From positions 930,001 through 994,000 of the forward strand of contig NZ_BMJB01000001.1 of the NCBI RefSeq assembly GCF_014642855.1: DNA of 64,000 bases. Reading direction: 5' to 3'. The position numbers and the translations under genes were made by a program. The notes beneath the pieces were generated by a model. That model saw nothing but the letters and a program-made list of their open reading frames with translations. It did not search any database and was not told the DNA's origin. The DNA comes from Edaphobacter acidisoli. Lineage in GTDB: Bacteria; Acidobacteriota; Terriglobia; Terriglobales; Acidobacteriaceae. The first letter of the stretch is position 1; each line of letters opens with the position of its first letter. Positions 36,509 to 44,312 of the stretch are shown piece after piece.

Positions 36509-37225
36509 GTGTCTTCGCTCTGGCTGAGTCTCGTTCTGGGGTTGGTGGCTGGGTCGGCGGATTACCTGGGTGGGTTTCTGCTGGTCCGGCGGTCGCCTTC
36601 GGCGCGGGCGTTGCGGTACTTCGTCGCGCTGGGCGCTGGGTTCATGCTGGCGGCGGCGGTGCTGGAGATGGTGCCGGAGGGCATGCAGGTCGGCGGGCGG
36701 TGGGCGGCGTTGCTGATTTTGCTCGGGTACTGTGGGGTGCATCTGCTGGAGCACACGCTGGTGCCTCACTTCCACTTCGGGGAGGAGACGCACCACCACG
36801 CCGTGTCGGCGAAGACGAGTTACTCGGTGCTGCTGGGGCTGGCGACCCACACCTTCTTTGATGGGGTGGCGATCGGGTCGGGGTTTGCGCTCTCGACGTG
36901 GCTGGGGTGGGTGCTCTTCTTCGCGGTCTTCCTCCACAAGTTTCCGGAGGGGTTCACGATGGCGTCGGTGATGCTGGCGGGGGGGCGGGGGAAGGCGGCG
37001 GCGTTGAACTCGGCGTTGTTTCTGGGGGCGATGACGGTGCTGGGGGTGTTGGCGATCAGCCTGCACCCGGCGTGGGTGCGGTTGGGGTTGCCGCTGTCGG
37101 CGGGGGTGACGATCTACGTCGCGGCGACGGACCTGGTGCCGGAGGTGAACCGGGAGCCGGGGATTCGGATGGCCCTGGTCTTCTTTGCTGGGGTGGTGGT
37201 TTTCTTTCTGCTGCGGCTGCTGTAG
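36509..37225 (+). CDS. ZIP family metal transporter
   Basis: 238 residues, GTG start, seven to eight membrane helices. Metal-site motifs are HTFFDGVAIGSGF (His114 onward) and HKFPEGFTMASVM (His144 onward), the HxxxD and HKxPEG signatures of ZIP proteins, plus a His-rich loop (HFHFGEETHHH) that may bind metal ahead of transport. It likely imports zinc, iron or manganese. Codon use is strongly G-biased at the wobble position. The stop is immediately followed by an inverted copy of the dispersed repeat R1. Confidence 0.92.
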   Translation: MSSLWLSLVLGLVAGSADYLGGFLLVRRSPSARALRYFVALGAGFMLAAAVLEMVPEGMQVGGRWAALLILLGYCGVHLLEHTLVPHFHFGEETHHHAVSAKTSYSVLLGLATHTFFDGVAIGSGFALSTWLGWVLFFAVFLHKFPEGFTMASVMLAGGRGKAAALNSALFLGAMTVLGVLAISLHPAWVRLGLPLSAGVTIYVAATDLVPEVNREPGIRMALVFFAGVVVFFLLRLL

Positions 37226-37289
37226 GTACCCCCCTCCCCCTACTTTAAGTCCTAAAGTCTTCGATTCAGGTTGGTTAAGTCTGGACTTC
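37226..37289 (-). repeat. composite dispersed element, part R1, inverted copy
   Basis: 64 bases whose reverse complement starts GAAGTCCAGACTTAACC and ends AGTAGGGGGAGGGGGGTACC, matching 11199-11261. It starts at the base after the ZIP stop codon. The rest of the element continues to 37593. Confidence 0.88.
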
Positions 37290-37437
37290 TGCTGTTGAGC
37301 ACCGGGTTTCTCCACAGTTTTGCGTCTCGATCACCGCTCTTTATTGAATTCATATCTTGATTTTAATGAATTGAATAAAACTCAAATGACAAAGTTCAAG
37401 TAGTTTATTTGGGTTTGTTTGTATAGATTTGCGGGCG

Positions 37438-37463
37438 ATAGTGAAAGTCAGGGGGCTTGACAT
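37438..37463. repeat. GTCAAGCCCC segment inside inverted composite element
   Basis: Reverse complement matches 10656-10681 with about four differences. Located between R1 and R2 of the inverted copy. Confidence 0.7.
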
Positions 37464-37526
37464 GAGAAATTGGGCCGAAAAGCTTTGGTTGCTGGTTGGG
37501 CGATGTGAAAAGCGTCCTAAAGGCGT

Positions 37527-37593
37527 GCCTTCGGCAGAGCGGTAACGCCTGCGGCGTGGGGTTTGATTGACACGCGTAAACGCGTGTCCTTCC
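37527..37593 (-). repeat. composite dispersed element, part R2, inverted copy
   Basis: 67 bases, reverse complement GGAAGGACACGCGTTTACGC through CGCTCTGCCGAAGGC, matching 10889-10955. Distance from R1 is 237 bases, against 243 in the left copy. Confidence 0.88.
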
Positions 37594-37618
37594 GTTGCGG
37601 AAATTTGTAGCGCTCCGC

Positions 37619-38302
37619 TCAGATACTGTCTCGTTCTCCGATCTTTGCGAAGACCTGTTCGACGACGCGGTCGCAGCGAGCGCCCATGAAGGGGAAGGCT
37701 TGCTTTGCTCTGGCTCCGACGCGGTCGAAGAGCCATTCGCGCATCATGCCGCGGGCGCGGTGCAGGCGGACCTTGACGTTCTCCTCGGTGAGGTCGAGCG
37801 CGGCGGCGGTGTCGGCGGTGCTCAGCTCCTCGATGTCGCGGAGCATGACCACGGTTCGATATTGCTCGGGAAGATCGAGGACGGCCTCTTCGAGGAAATG
37901 GTTCATCTCGGCGACGGATGCGCTTCGCTCCGGGTCAGGCGCGGTATCGGCTACATGCATGGGACCATCTCCATTCCGGTCATCGTCTTCGAGTTGCTGG
38001 TTGCGGTTGCGCAAGCGCAGCCGGGCCAGGGCTTCATTGACGGCGATGCGGGTGAGCCAGGTGGCAAACGGCGCGGCGCCTGAGTACTGGCTGAGGTGCT
38101 GGTAGGCGCGGACGTAGGCGTCCTGCATGACGTCTTCCGCCTCGCCGTCGTTGCGGAGAATGGAGCGCGCGACGCGGTAGAGCCGCTGGTTGTAGCGGCG
38201 CATGATGACCTCGTAGAGCGCGACCTCGCCCGCCTTTACGCGCTCGATGACCTCAAGGTCGGTCCAGCCTTCGCATTTTGCCTTTTCGAGAATTCCGATC
38301 AT
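37619..38302 (-). CDS. ECF-type RNA polymerase sigma factor
   Basis: 227 residues. Sigma region 2 is seen as LYEVIMRRYNQRLYRVARSI and then AEDVMQDAYVRAYQHLSQY with ATWLTRIAVNEALARLRLRN; region 4 as LDLPEQYRTVVMLRDIEELS then TADTAAALDLTEENVKVRLH. A C-terminal extension of about 40 residues (WLFDRVGARAKQAFPFMGARC) is unusual and may bind a regulator. No anti-sigma gene is adjacent on this strand. It is of the SigW/RpoE-like class; target promoters are unknown. Confidence 0.92.
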   Translation of the reverse strand: MIGILEKAKCEGWTDLEVIERVKAGEVALYEVIMRRYNQRLYRVARSILRNDGEAEDVMQDAYVRAYQHLSQYSGAAPFATWLTRIAVNEALARLRLRNRNQQLEDDDRNGDGPMHVADTAPDPERSASVAEMNHFLEEAVLDLPEQYRTVVMLRDIEELSTADTAAALDLTEENVKVRLHRARGMMREWLFDRVGARAKQAFPFMGARCDRVVEQVFAKIGERDSI

Positions 38303-38593
38303 TGGGATATTTGTATAGAGTGAGGGCGGCGGGAAAGGTTACGTACGAAGAAAGAAAAGAATAGGCACGGCGAAAACGAAATAGCCTCAGCCGATGAGGA
38401 AAAGAAGGACAATTTTCGCATACAGCGAGATCTATGAGTCGGGCCTTCAGCCCTCTGTTGATTAGACAGCCGAATACCTGGGGCTTGCGCCCCAGGCTGG
38501 TATGTGACGCGCCTTTGGCGCTTGTTGGTTTGCCTCTTGTAACCAATTCTGCGCTCGCTGCTCTTTCAGGTAGACGAACAAGAGGAGCATGCG
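38303..38593. other. 291-bp intergenic region with dispersed repeat
   Basis: Carries the promoter region of the minus-strand sigma factor, the first copy of the CTGGGGC repeat at 38434-38530, and the leader of the DoxX-like gene. The minus-strand frame 38253-38546 translates the repeat and is not considered a gene. Confidence 0.6.
38434..38530 (+). repeat. CTGGGG-hairpin dispersed repeat, copy 1
   Basis: About 97 bases: CGGGCCTTCAGCCCTCTGTT, then CTGGGGCTTGCGCCCCAG, then GCGCGCCTTTGGCGC-like ACGCGCCTTTGGCGCTTGTT. It contains three small hairpins. The second copy is at 39887-40014 and has an extra 30 bases in the middle hairpin. Confidence 0.88.
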
Positions 38594-39016
38594 ATGAAGG
38601 GTTTTGACAAGCATCTGAACAGCGCGTGGTGGGCGCTGAAGATTGGGCTGGGTGTGGGCCCGATCATCACAGGTATCGATAAGTACTTTGACAAACTTGC
38701 CGACTGGGGAATGTACTTGAGTCCGCTGGCTACGAAGGTTGTGCCGGTCGGCGCAACGACGTTCATGCACGTTGTTGGCATCGTCGAAATCGTGGCTGGG
38801 ATCGTCGTGTTGAGCCGCTGGACTAAAATTGGCGGCTTCATCGTGATGCTGTGGCTGCTGGGCATTGCGGCCAACCTGCTGACGACCGGGATGTTTACCG
38901 ATCTGGCGATGCGCGATGTTGAAATTGCCATTGGGGCGTTTGCGTTATCGCAGTTGTCTGCCGTGCGGGACCGTCAGGTTGTGGCGGCGTTGGATTCGAA
39001 TATTGCGGCGGCCTGA
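38594..39016 (+). CDS. DoxX-like membrane protein
   Basis: 140 residues preceded by a GAGGAG site. Four hydrophobic segments, starting WALKIGLGVGPIITGIDKYF, then TFMHVVGIVEIVAGIVVLS, IGGFIVMLWLLGIAANLLT and VEIAIGAFALSQLSAV. The spacing and GI-DK motif resemble DoxX/DoxD-related proteins that associate with quinone or thiol redox. No experimental function is known for such acidobacterial members. The small secreted protein that follows is 250 bases away. Confidence 0.78.
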   Translation: MKGFDKHLNSAWWALKIGLGVGPIITGIDKYFDKLADWGMYLSPLATKVVPVGATTFMHVVGIVEIVAGIVVLSRWTKIGGFIVMLWLLGIAANLLTTGMFTDLAMRDVEIAIGAFALSQLSAVRDRQVVAALDSNIAAA

Positions 39017-39265
39017 TTCAGAAGGAGCTAAAAAGTGGCTGCATCGACAAAAGACCGTACCTCAGGGGCTAAAGCCCATTTGAATTTGTGGCATTTGCGG
39101 CACGGCTGAAGCCGTGCCCTTAAGCAAGACAGAGTTTTTCAGCCAAACATCTTCTGCCGTGCCTTTAAGCACGACGAAGTTTTCAGGCAAATATTTTCAG
39201 CTGTGTCTTTAAGCAAGGCGGAGTTTTTCAGCTTTTACTAAAGCGAAGTTTAAGGAGGAAACACC
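39017..39265. other. intergenic repeat cluster between DoxX-like and small secreted protein
   Basis: 249 bases that hold a GGGCT-AAA-GCCC hairpin (39066-39077), a GGCACGGCTGAAGCCGTGCC hairpin (39099-39118) and a 44-45 base tandem repeat (39111-39232). A good AAGGAGG ribosome site for the next gene ends it. Confidence 0.7.
39111..39232 (+). repeat. 44-45 bp imperfect tandem repeat, 2.7 copies
   Basis: Units at 39111-39155, 39156-39199 and 39200-39232 (partial). Each starts GCCGTGCC(T)TTAAGCA-like and contains GAAGTTTTTCAG or similar. The first overlaps the right arm of the GGCACGGCT hairpin. Confidence 0.75.
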
Positions 39266-39607
39266 ATGAAGAAAGTTGTTTCGATGCTCGTTCTGCTGGG
39301 AGTGGGGGCGCTGCCTGCTCTCGCCGCCAGTGCCAACTATCAGGATGCGTCACTGCTGGACGTGAGCTGTTCCAGGAAGGCGGCAGCGAATGCGGATGCG
39401 CATACGCGGTCGTGCGCGCTGGGATGCGCCAAGAGCGGCTACGGCATTCTGACCACCGATGGCCACTTCCTGAAGTTCGATGCCAAGGGCAATAAGGAGG
39501 TCCTGGCAGAACTGAAGGCTTCCAATAAGACAGACCACCTTCGCGTGAATGTAAGCGGCGAGCTGCATGGAGACACGCTGGCGGTCTCTTCGGTCGAACT
39601 GCAGTAG
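39266..39607 (+). CDS. small secreted cysteine-containing protein
   Basis: 113 residues with a signal peptide (VSMLVLLGVGALPALAASAN) and an AAGGAGG site. The mature part has cysteines at CSRK near the start and CALGCAK later, with a histidine nearby, then a small beta-rich domain (HFLKFDAKGNKEVLAELKAS, VNVSGELHGDTLAVSSVELQ) similar to OB-like folds of exported proteins. The Cys/His arrangement could bind metal or haem but no known motif fits. Function unknown. Confidence 0.72.
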   Translation: MKKVVSMLVLLGVGALPALAASANYQDASLLDVSCSRKAAANADAHTRSCALGCAKSGYGILTTDGHFLKFDAKGNKEVLAELKASNKTDHLRVNVSGELHGDTLAVSSVELQ

Positions 39608-39677
39608 ATTTTCCTCTCCCAGGTTGCCGTGCGCCGGTCCTTCTCCTTGATGTGAGGAAGGGACCGGCCGTATGGTT

Positions 39678-41804
39678 TTAATTCGCTTGCTGGATGAGCA
39701 GGGTGACGGTGGTGGAGTGCGCAAGGGTGGTTCCGGTGGGGGTGGTGGCGGTGCCGGTGACGGTGATGGTGTAGGGCGTGGCGGTGGGGGTGTTCTCGCC
39801 GGTGGTGTTAGTGCGTGCACCGCAGCCGGTCAGGAAAAGAGCCGGGAACAGCAGGAGCAGAAAGATTCCGGCGTCACGGACAATCCTATGAAGCGGGCCT
39901 TCAGCCCTCTGTTTATCTAATGTGTCGTCTACCTGGGGTTTCCTGCCCCAGCGAGCAAGCTCGCCGGAGGAAACCCCAGGCTGGTATGAGGCGCGCCTTT
40001 GGCGCTTGTTGGCTGTGGCGTTGCTGCCTTTTGAATATCCCTCTTGACGGTTGCGAAGTTTGAAACCAAACAGTGTGAGAGGAAAGGCCAGAAAGGCAAG
40101 CACCGCAGATGAGCTTCGCCTGTCCGTTTGAAGTGCGTTGGTGGTTTTGGCGGCGATGGTGAGGGTGACGGTGCCGCTGGCGGTTCCGGGGGGAAGGTAG
40201 GACGGGTTGAACGATGCGGCGTAGAGGCTGGGCACGCCGCTGGCTGAGAGCGTGATGGGGCTGGAGAGCGCTGTGCCTTCGGTCTGGAGCGTGAAGGTGA
40301 AGCTGGCTGAGGTGCCGGGGAGCAGGGTTTGGGTGGTTGCGGCTTTGGCGGCGAGGGTGAAGTCGGCGCCTCCGGTGGTGGTGCCCGATACGGTGTTGAC
40401 CGCTATGGTGGCGGGTGACGAGGTGGACCTGGCGAAGTTTGTGTCTCCGCTGTAGGAGGCGGTGATGGTGTTGGCGCCGGAGGCGAGGGCTGTGGTCGAG
40501 TAGCTGATCTGGCCGCTGGGCGGCAGTGGAATTGTCGCGAGGGCGACCGCGTTGTCGTAGAGGGTGACTGTGCCGGTGGGAGTGCCGGTGGTGGTGGCGA
40601 CGCTGGCCGTGATGGTGATGGGTTGGCCTGCGGTGATGGATGTGGACGACGCCGTGAGTGCGACGATTGCCGGTGCGGGAGTGTTGGTTGGGCCTGTTGG
40701 GGTGGTGGCTCCCGGGCCTGCGATGGTTTGGATGATGGGTGGGTTGGCGGAGTTGAGCTGGCGGATGCGCTGGTTGGCTGCGTCGGCGAAGGTGGCGAGG
40801 CCGGAGGGTGAGATGGCGGCGGCGCGGGGACTGTCGAGTGTGGCGCTGGTGGCGGCGCTGCCGTCGCCGGAGAAGCCCTGCGTGCCGCTGCCTGCGATGG
40901 TGGTGATCTGGCCGGTGGTGGCGTTGACTTTGCGGACGCTCTGAGCGGTGACGTCAGTGAGGTAGAGGTTGCCGGTGGCGTCGGTCGCGATGCCGCGCGG
41001 GAGCCGGAGTGTGGCTGCGGTTGCGGGGCCGCTGTCGCCTGAGTTCCCTGCTGTGCCTGTGCCGGCGATGGTGGTGATGATGCCGGTGGTGGCGATGACC
41101 TCGCGGATGCGGTGGTTGTGCGTGTCGGCGATGTAGAGGTTGCCGGTAGTGTCGATGGCGAGGCCTTGGGGTGAGTCGAGCTCGGCTGCGGTGGCAGGGC
41201 CGTTGTCTCCGCTGTAGCCTTCGGTGCCTGTGCCTGCGATGGTGGTGATGATGCCGGTTGCCGCGTTGATTTCGCGGATGCGGTGGTTGTGCGTGTCGGC
41301 GATGTAGAGGTTGCCGGATGCGTCGATGGCGAGTGCGGTGGGGAGATCGAGTTCGGCTGCGGTGGCGGGGCCGCTGTCGCCTGAGTTCCCTGCTGTGCCT
41401 GTGCCGGCGATGGTGGTGATGTTGCCGTTTGCGGCTTTGACTTCGCGGATGCGGTGGTTGTGCGTGTCGGCGATGTAGATGTTGCCGGATGCGTCGATGG
41501 CGAGGCCTTGCGGTGAGTCGAGCTCGGCGGCGGTTGCGGGGCCGCTGTCTCCGGCGAATCCTTGTACGCCTGTGCCGGCGATGGTGGTGATGTTGCCGGA
41601 GGGGTCGAGTTTGCGGATGTCGTGGCGGGAGGCTTCGGCGATGTAGAGGTTGCCGCTGGAGTCGTAGGCGATGGCGGAGGGCAGCAGGAGTGGGGCTGCC
41701 GCCTGGGCTGCGAGTGGGGTGGTGAGCATGAGGGCGAGCGCCCATCGGAGAACGAGCGGGAGGCGTGGGGTGGGTATGGTGGGCGTAGTGCTCTGCGGAC
41801 CCAT
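39678..41804 (-). CDS. secreted NHL-repeat and Ig-like protein carrying an in-frame dispersed repeat
   Basis: About 708 residues from the ATG at 41802-41804 (a GTG at 41834 would add 10). Signal peptide LMLTTPLAAQAAAP. Six or so NHL propeller repeats (LAIDASGNIYIADTHNHRIR pattern) fill residues about 25-330, then an Ig-like domain 3 block (GQPITITASVATTTGTPTGT) and a beta-rich part. The C-terminus has a membrane-type segment (LAFLAFPLTLFGFKLRNR), then about 45 residues encoded by the CTGGGG-type repeat (39887-40014), then FLLLLFPALFLTGCG and a polar end. Without the repeat the two hydrophobic parts would adjoin. Function unknown; surface adhesion is plausible. Confidence 0.8.
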   Translation of the reverse strand: MGPQSTTPTIPTPRLPLVLRWALALMLTTPLAAQAAAPLLLPSAIAYDSSGNLYIAEASRHDIRKLDPSGNITTIAGTGVQGFAGDSGPATAAELDSPQGLAIDASGNIYIADTHNHRIREVKAANGNITTIAGTGTAGNSGDSGPATAAELDLPTALAIDASGNLYIADTHNHRIREINAATGIITTIAGTGTEGYSGDNGPATAAELDSPQGLAIDTTGNLYIADTHNHRIREVIATTGIITTIAGTGTAGNSGDSGPATAATLRLPRGIATDATGNLYLTDVTAQSVRKVNATTGQITTIAGSGTQGFSGDGSAATSATLDSPRAAAISPSGLATFADAANQRIRQLNSANPPIIQTIAGPGATTPTGPTNTPAPAIVALTASSTSITAGQPITITASVATTTGTPTGTVTLYDNAVALATIPLPPSGQISYSTTALASGANTITASYSGDTNFARSTSSPATIAVNTVSGTTTGGADFTLAAKAATTQTLLPGTSASFTFTLQTEGTALSSPITLSASGVPSLYAASFNPSYLPPGTASGTVTLTIAAKTTNALQTDRRSSSAVLAFLAFPLTLFGFKLRNRQEGYSKGSNATANKRQRRASYQPGVSSGELARWGRKPQVDDTLDKQRAEGPLHRIVRDAGIFLLLLFPALFLTGCGARTNTTGENTPTATPYTITVTGTATTPTGTTLAHSTTVTLLIQQAN
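39887..40014 (+). repeat. CTGGGG-hairpin dispersed repeat, copy 2, inside the NHL gene
   Basis: About 128 bases matching copy 1 (38434-38530) at both ends, with about 30 extra bases in the centre that extend the hairpin (CTGGGGTTTCC...GGAAACCCCAG) and contain GCGAGCAAGCTCGC. It lies antisense to, and within, the NHL/Ig-like reading frame without breaking it. Confidence 0.88.
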
Positions 41805-41885
41805 GCGTGGTTGCAGTTTAGCAGGGTCGCCCACCTGTGCCTTGAATCAAATGTCCTGGCGCCACGGTGGAAATGCAAGAAGCAA

Positions 41886-42377
41886 TTACTTTGCGGGAGC
41901 GGCTTTCACGGGCATGGCTCCGGTTTCGCGGCCGATGGCGATGACGAAGTAGTTGGCGTTTTCGTCGCCTACGTTGAGGAGGCCGTGCAGTTGGTTCGAT
42001 GCTGCGAAGAGGACTCCGCCGGGGCCGACGCGCTGCTTTTTGCCGTCCATGTTGAACTCGACGAGGCCTTCGCGGATCATCATGAACTCGGAGTGGCGAT
42101 GGCGGTGGGGTGGGTGCGGCATCTTGCCTGGAGGCAGAGTGGTCTCGTGCACTTCGACGTGCTCGCCGGTGGCGAGGACACCTTGAATGACGGCGCGGCT
42201 GGCTCCTCCGTTGGAGGACTGGTGGACGGGGAGGCTGTTGTAGTCGAAGGCTTCGGATTCGGAGAGAATTTTTTCTCCGGGCGCGTGCGGGGTGTAAACC
42301 TGTGCGTCGGCCACGGCGCCGAGTGCGGCGAAGGCGGTGATGGCGGCGAGGAAGTCGCGGCGGTCGATGTTTTTCAT
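41886..42377 (-). CDS. Tat-type exported cupin protein
   Basis: 163 residues. The N-terminus IDRRDFLAAITAFAALGAVA looks like a twin-arginine signal. The cupin core is VHETTLPPGKMPHPPHRHRH, followed by EFMMIREGLVEFNMDGKKQR and a GPGGVLFAASNQLHGLLNVG segment; histidines in PHRHRH and HG are the usual metal ligands. Probably a periplasmic metal-binding or dioxygenase-like protein. A paralogue lies just upstream on the same strand. Confidence 0.85.
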   Translation of the reverse strand: MKNIDRRDFLAAITAFAALGAVADAQVYTPHAPGEKILSESEAFDYNSLPVHQSSNGGASRAVIQGVLATGEHVEVHETTLPPGKMPHPPHRHRHSEFMMIREGLVEFNMDGKKQRVGPGGVLFAASNQLHGLLNVGDENANYFVIAIGRETGAMPVKAAPAK

Positions 42378-42410
42378 GGCGGCAATGTTATCGGATGCGC
42401 GGGAGAATGG

Positions 42411-42797
42411 CTACTTCTGTATGTCTCCGCCGATGGCTACGACGACGTAGCGGGCGGGGGTGCCGCCTACGTTGCGGACTTGATGATTGGTTCCGTAGGC
42501 GACGTAGAGGAGGCCGCCGGGGCCAACGCGCTCGACTTTGTTGTCGTGGTGGAATTCGAGTGTGCCTTCGATGACGGCGATGAGTTCGGAGTGGTGGATG
42601 ATGTGTGCGGGATTCGGTGGTGCGCCAGCGGGCTGCACGGATTCGTGCACTCGGACGGACTCGCCGGTGGGGAGTTTGCCGTGGATGATGTCCCAGCTCT
42701 GGCCGCCGTTGGGGAGTTTGCGGACGGGTGCGTCTTCGGGACGGAAGATGCGGGATTGATCGAGCTGCGATTCGGTGCGGGGCGTGGGGTCGGCCAT
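42411..42797 (-). CDS. cupin domain protein, paralogue of its neighbour
   Basis: 128 residues, no signal peptide. The cupin motif is VHESVQPAGAPPNPAHIIHH, then SELIAVIEGTLEFHHDNKVE and GPGGLLYVAYGTNHQVRNVG. Similarity to the preceding cupin (RVGPGGLL and GTNHQ vs SNQLHG) suggests a tandem duplication in which only one copy kept an export signal. Function unknown. Confidence 0.85.
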   Translation of the reverse strand: MADPTPRTESQLDQSRIFRPEDAPVRKLPNGGQSWDIIHGKLPTGESVRVHESVQPAGAPPNPAHIIHHSELIAVIEGTLEFHHDNKVERVGPGGLLYVAYGTNHQVRNVGGTPARYVVVAIGGDIQK

Positions 42798-42845
42798 GCG
42801 GCTATCCTATAGCTGATTCGTTTCAAACGCATCGGTTGGAGGATT

Positions 42846-43691
42846 ATGCCGCTGGTAGATTCGCACGCGCATCTGGATTTTTATGACAACGACCGCGATG
42901 AGGTGATGCAGCGGGCCTTCGATGCCGGGGTTCGCACGATTCTGGCGATTGGGATTGGTGAGGGGCCGGAGACGATGCATCAAGCGCTGGAGATGGCGCG
43001 TGCGGACCACGGTGCGGAACGGCCGAAGGTTTTTGCCAGCGTTGGGATTCATCCGCAGGAGGCGGCGAAGGCTTCGGGCGAGGCTTTGGCGAAGCTGGCG
43101 GAGCTGGCAGCAGATGAGCGGTGCGTCGCGGTGGGGGAGATTGGGCTGGATTATTACCACGTCGAAAATCCTCTGCCTGCGGTACAGAAAGAGGCGTTTG
43201 TGGCGCAGATGCGGATTGCTGCCGAAGTACGGAAGCCGATTCTGATTCATTTGCGGACGAGCGAGTTGGCGACTCCGCAGGCGAAGGAGAGGTTTGGCGC
43301 GGCGGATGCCTGGGCGGATCTGCTGGAGCTGGTTGCTGAGCACTGGACGCCGCTCGGACTGGGCGGGATCATGCACTGCTTTTCGGGTGGCGTGGAGGAG
43401 ATGCGGCGGTCGGTGGAGGCTGGGTTTTATATTTCGTTCGCTGGCAATGTGACGTATCCGAAGGCCGTGGGGATTCGTGAGGCAGCGGTGGTGGCTCCGG
43501 CGGAGCGTGTGCTGGTGGAGACGGACGCGCCGTTTCTGGCGCCGATTCCGCTGCGTGGGCAGAGGAATGAACCGGCATTTGTGGCGCATACGGCGGCAGC
43601 CCTGGCGGAGCTTAGAGGCATCTCAGTTGAGAAGCTGGAGGAGTTGACGACAGGGAACTTTGAGCGACTCTTCCCTGCTGCACGCGTGTAA
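42846..43691 (+). CDS. tatD: TatD family hydrolase
   Basis: 281 residues, GGAGG site. Metal-binding start DSHAHLDFYD (His7, His9), AVGEIGLDYY (Glu), then HLRTSELATPQAK and MHCFSGGVEEMRRS (His), ETDAPFLAP (Asp) complete the TIM-barrel site. TatD proteins are 3'-5' DNases or RNases linked to DNA repair and turnover; many genomes carry several. Length is typical. It diverges from the cupin pair. Confidence 0.93.
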   Translation: MPLVDSHAHLDFYDNDRDEVMQRAFDAGVRTILAIGIGEGPETMHQALEMARADHGAERPKVFASVGIHPQEAAKASGEALAKLAELAADERCVAVGEIGLDYYHVENPLPAVQKEAFVAQMRIAAEVRKPILIHLRTSELATPQAKERFGAADAWADLLELVAEHWTPLGLGGIMHCFSGGVEEMRRSVEAGFYISFAGNVTYPKAVGIREAAVVAPAERVLVETDAPFLAPIPLRGQRNEPAFVAHTAAALAELRGISVEKLEELTTGNFERLFPAARV

Positions 43692-43760
43692 CTGCCGCTG
43701 AGGCTGGCATAATAGGATTCGCGGATTTGGATTAACGATTTTTTACCAAGGGGGCATGGG

Positions 43761-44261
43761 ATGGCTTCGGATAATAGCTTTGATGTAGTGAGCAAGGTGG
43801 AGCTTCAGGAAGTAAAGAACGCGATTGACCAGGCGTCGAAGGAGCTGCATACGCGGTTCGACCTGAAGGACTCAAAGTCGAAGATCGAGCTTGAGGGGAC
43901 AGATGCGATTCAGTTGGCGTCGGCCAGCGAGTACACGCTGAAGGCGGTGACGGAGATTCTTTCGCAGAAGCTGGTCAAGCGCGGGGTTTCCTTGAAGAAC
44001 CTGGAGTACGAGAAGATTGAGCCTGCAGCGAACTCGAGCGTGCGACAGAAGATCAAGCTGGTCCAGGGGATTCCGAGCGAGAAGGCCAAGCAGATTGTGG
44101 CGCTGGTGAAGGAGTCGAAGAAGAAGGCGCAGGCGAGCATTCAGGGCGATACTGTGCGGATTGTGAGCAAGGACCGCGATGTGTTGCAGGAGATTATGGC
44201 GATGCTGCGCGGTAAGGACTTCGGCGTGGATTTGCAGTTTACGAACTATCGGTCGAACTGA
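43761..44261 (+). CDS. YajQ family nucleotide-binding protein
   Basis: 166 residues with the duplicated ferredoxin-like fold of YajQ: SFDVVSKVELQEVKNAIDQA, then TRFDLKDSKSKIELEG, and the second half KLVQGIPSEKAKQIVALVKE with KVKKAQASIQGDTVRIVSK. Some members bind cyclic di-GMP and influence virulence genes; others bind nucleic acid. Length is usual (about 160). Confidence 0.93.
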   Translation: MASDNSFDVVSKVELQEVKNAIDQASKELHTRFDLKDSKSKIELEGTDAIQLASASEYTLKAVTEILSQKLVKRGVSLKNLEYEKIEPAANSSVRQKIKLVQGIPSEKAKQIVALVKESKKKAQASIQGDTVRIVSKDRDVLQEIMAMLRGKDFGVDLQFTNYRSN

Positions 44262-44312
44262 CGGCTGAATGCGGACGAAAAATTTTCTGTCAACCTGATA
44301 CATTCAAAGTAG

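Larger units (their letters stand above)
37226..37618. other. 393-bp intergenic region occupied by the composite element
   Basis: Contains R1 (37226-37289), an AT-rich middle with ATCAAGATAT and GTCAAGCCCC-type segments (to 37463) and R2 (37527-37593). No gene is supported; the minus-strand frame 37350-37736 runs through the repeats into the sigma-factor gene. Confidence 0.75.

Noticed and set aside
38253..38546. 97-codon minus-strand open frame
   Set aside because: It starts in repeat copy 1 and runs towards the sigma-factor start; no ribosome site or domain.
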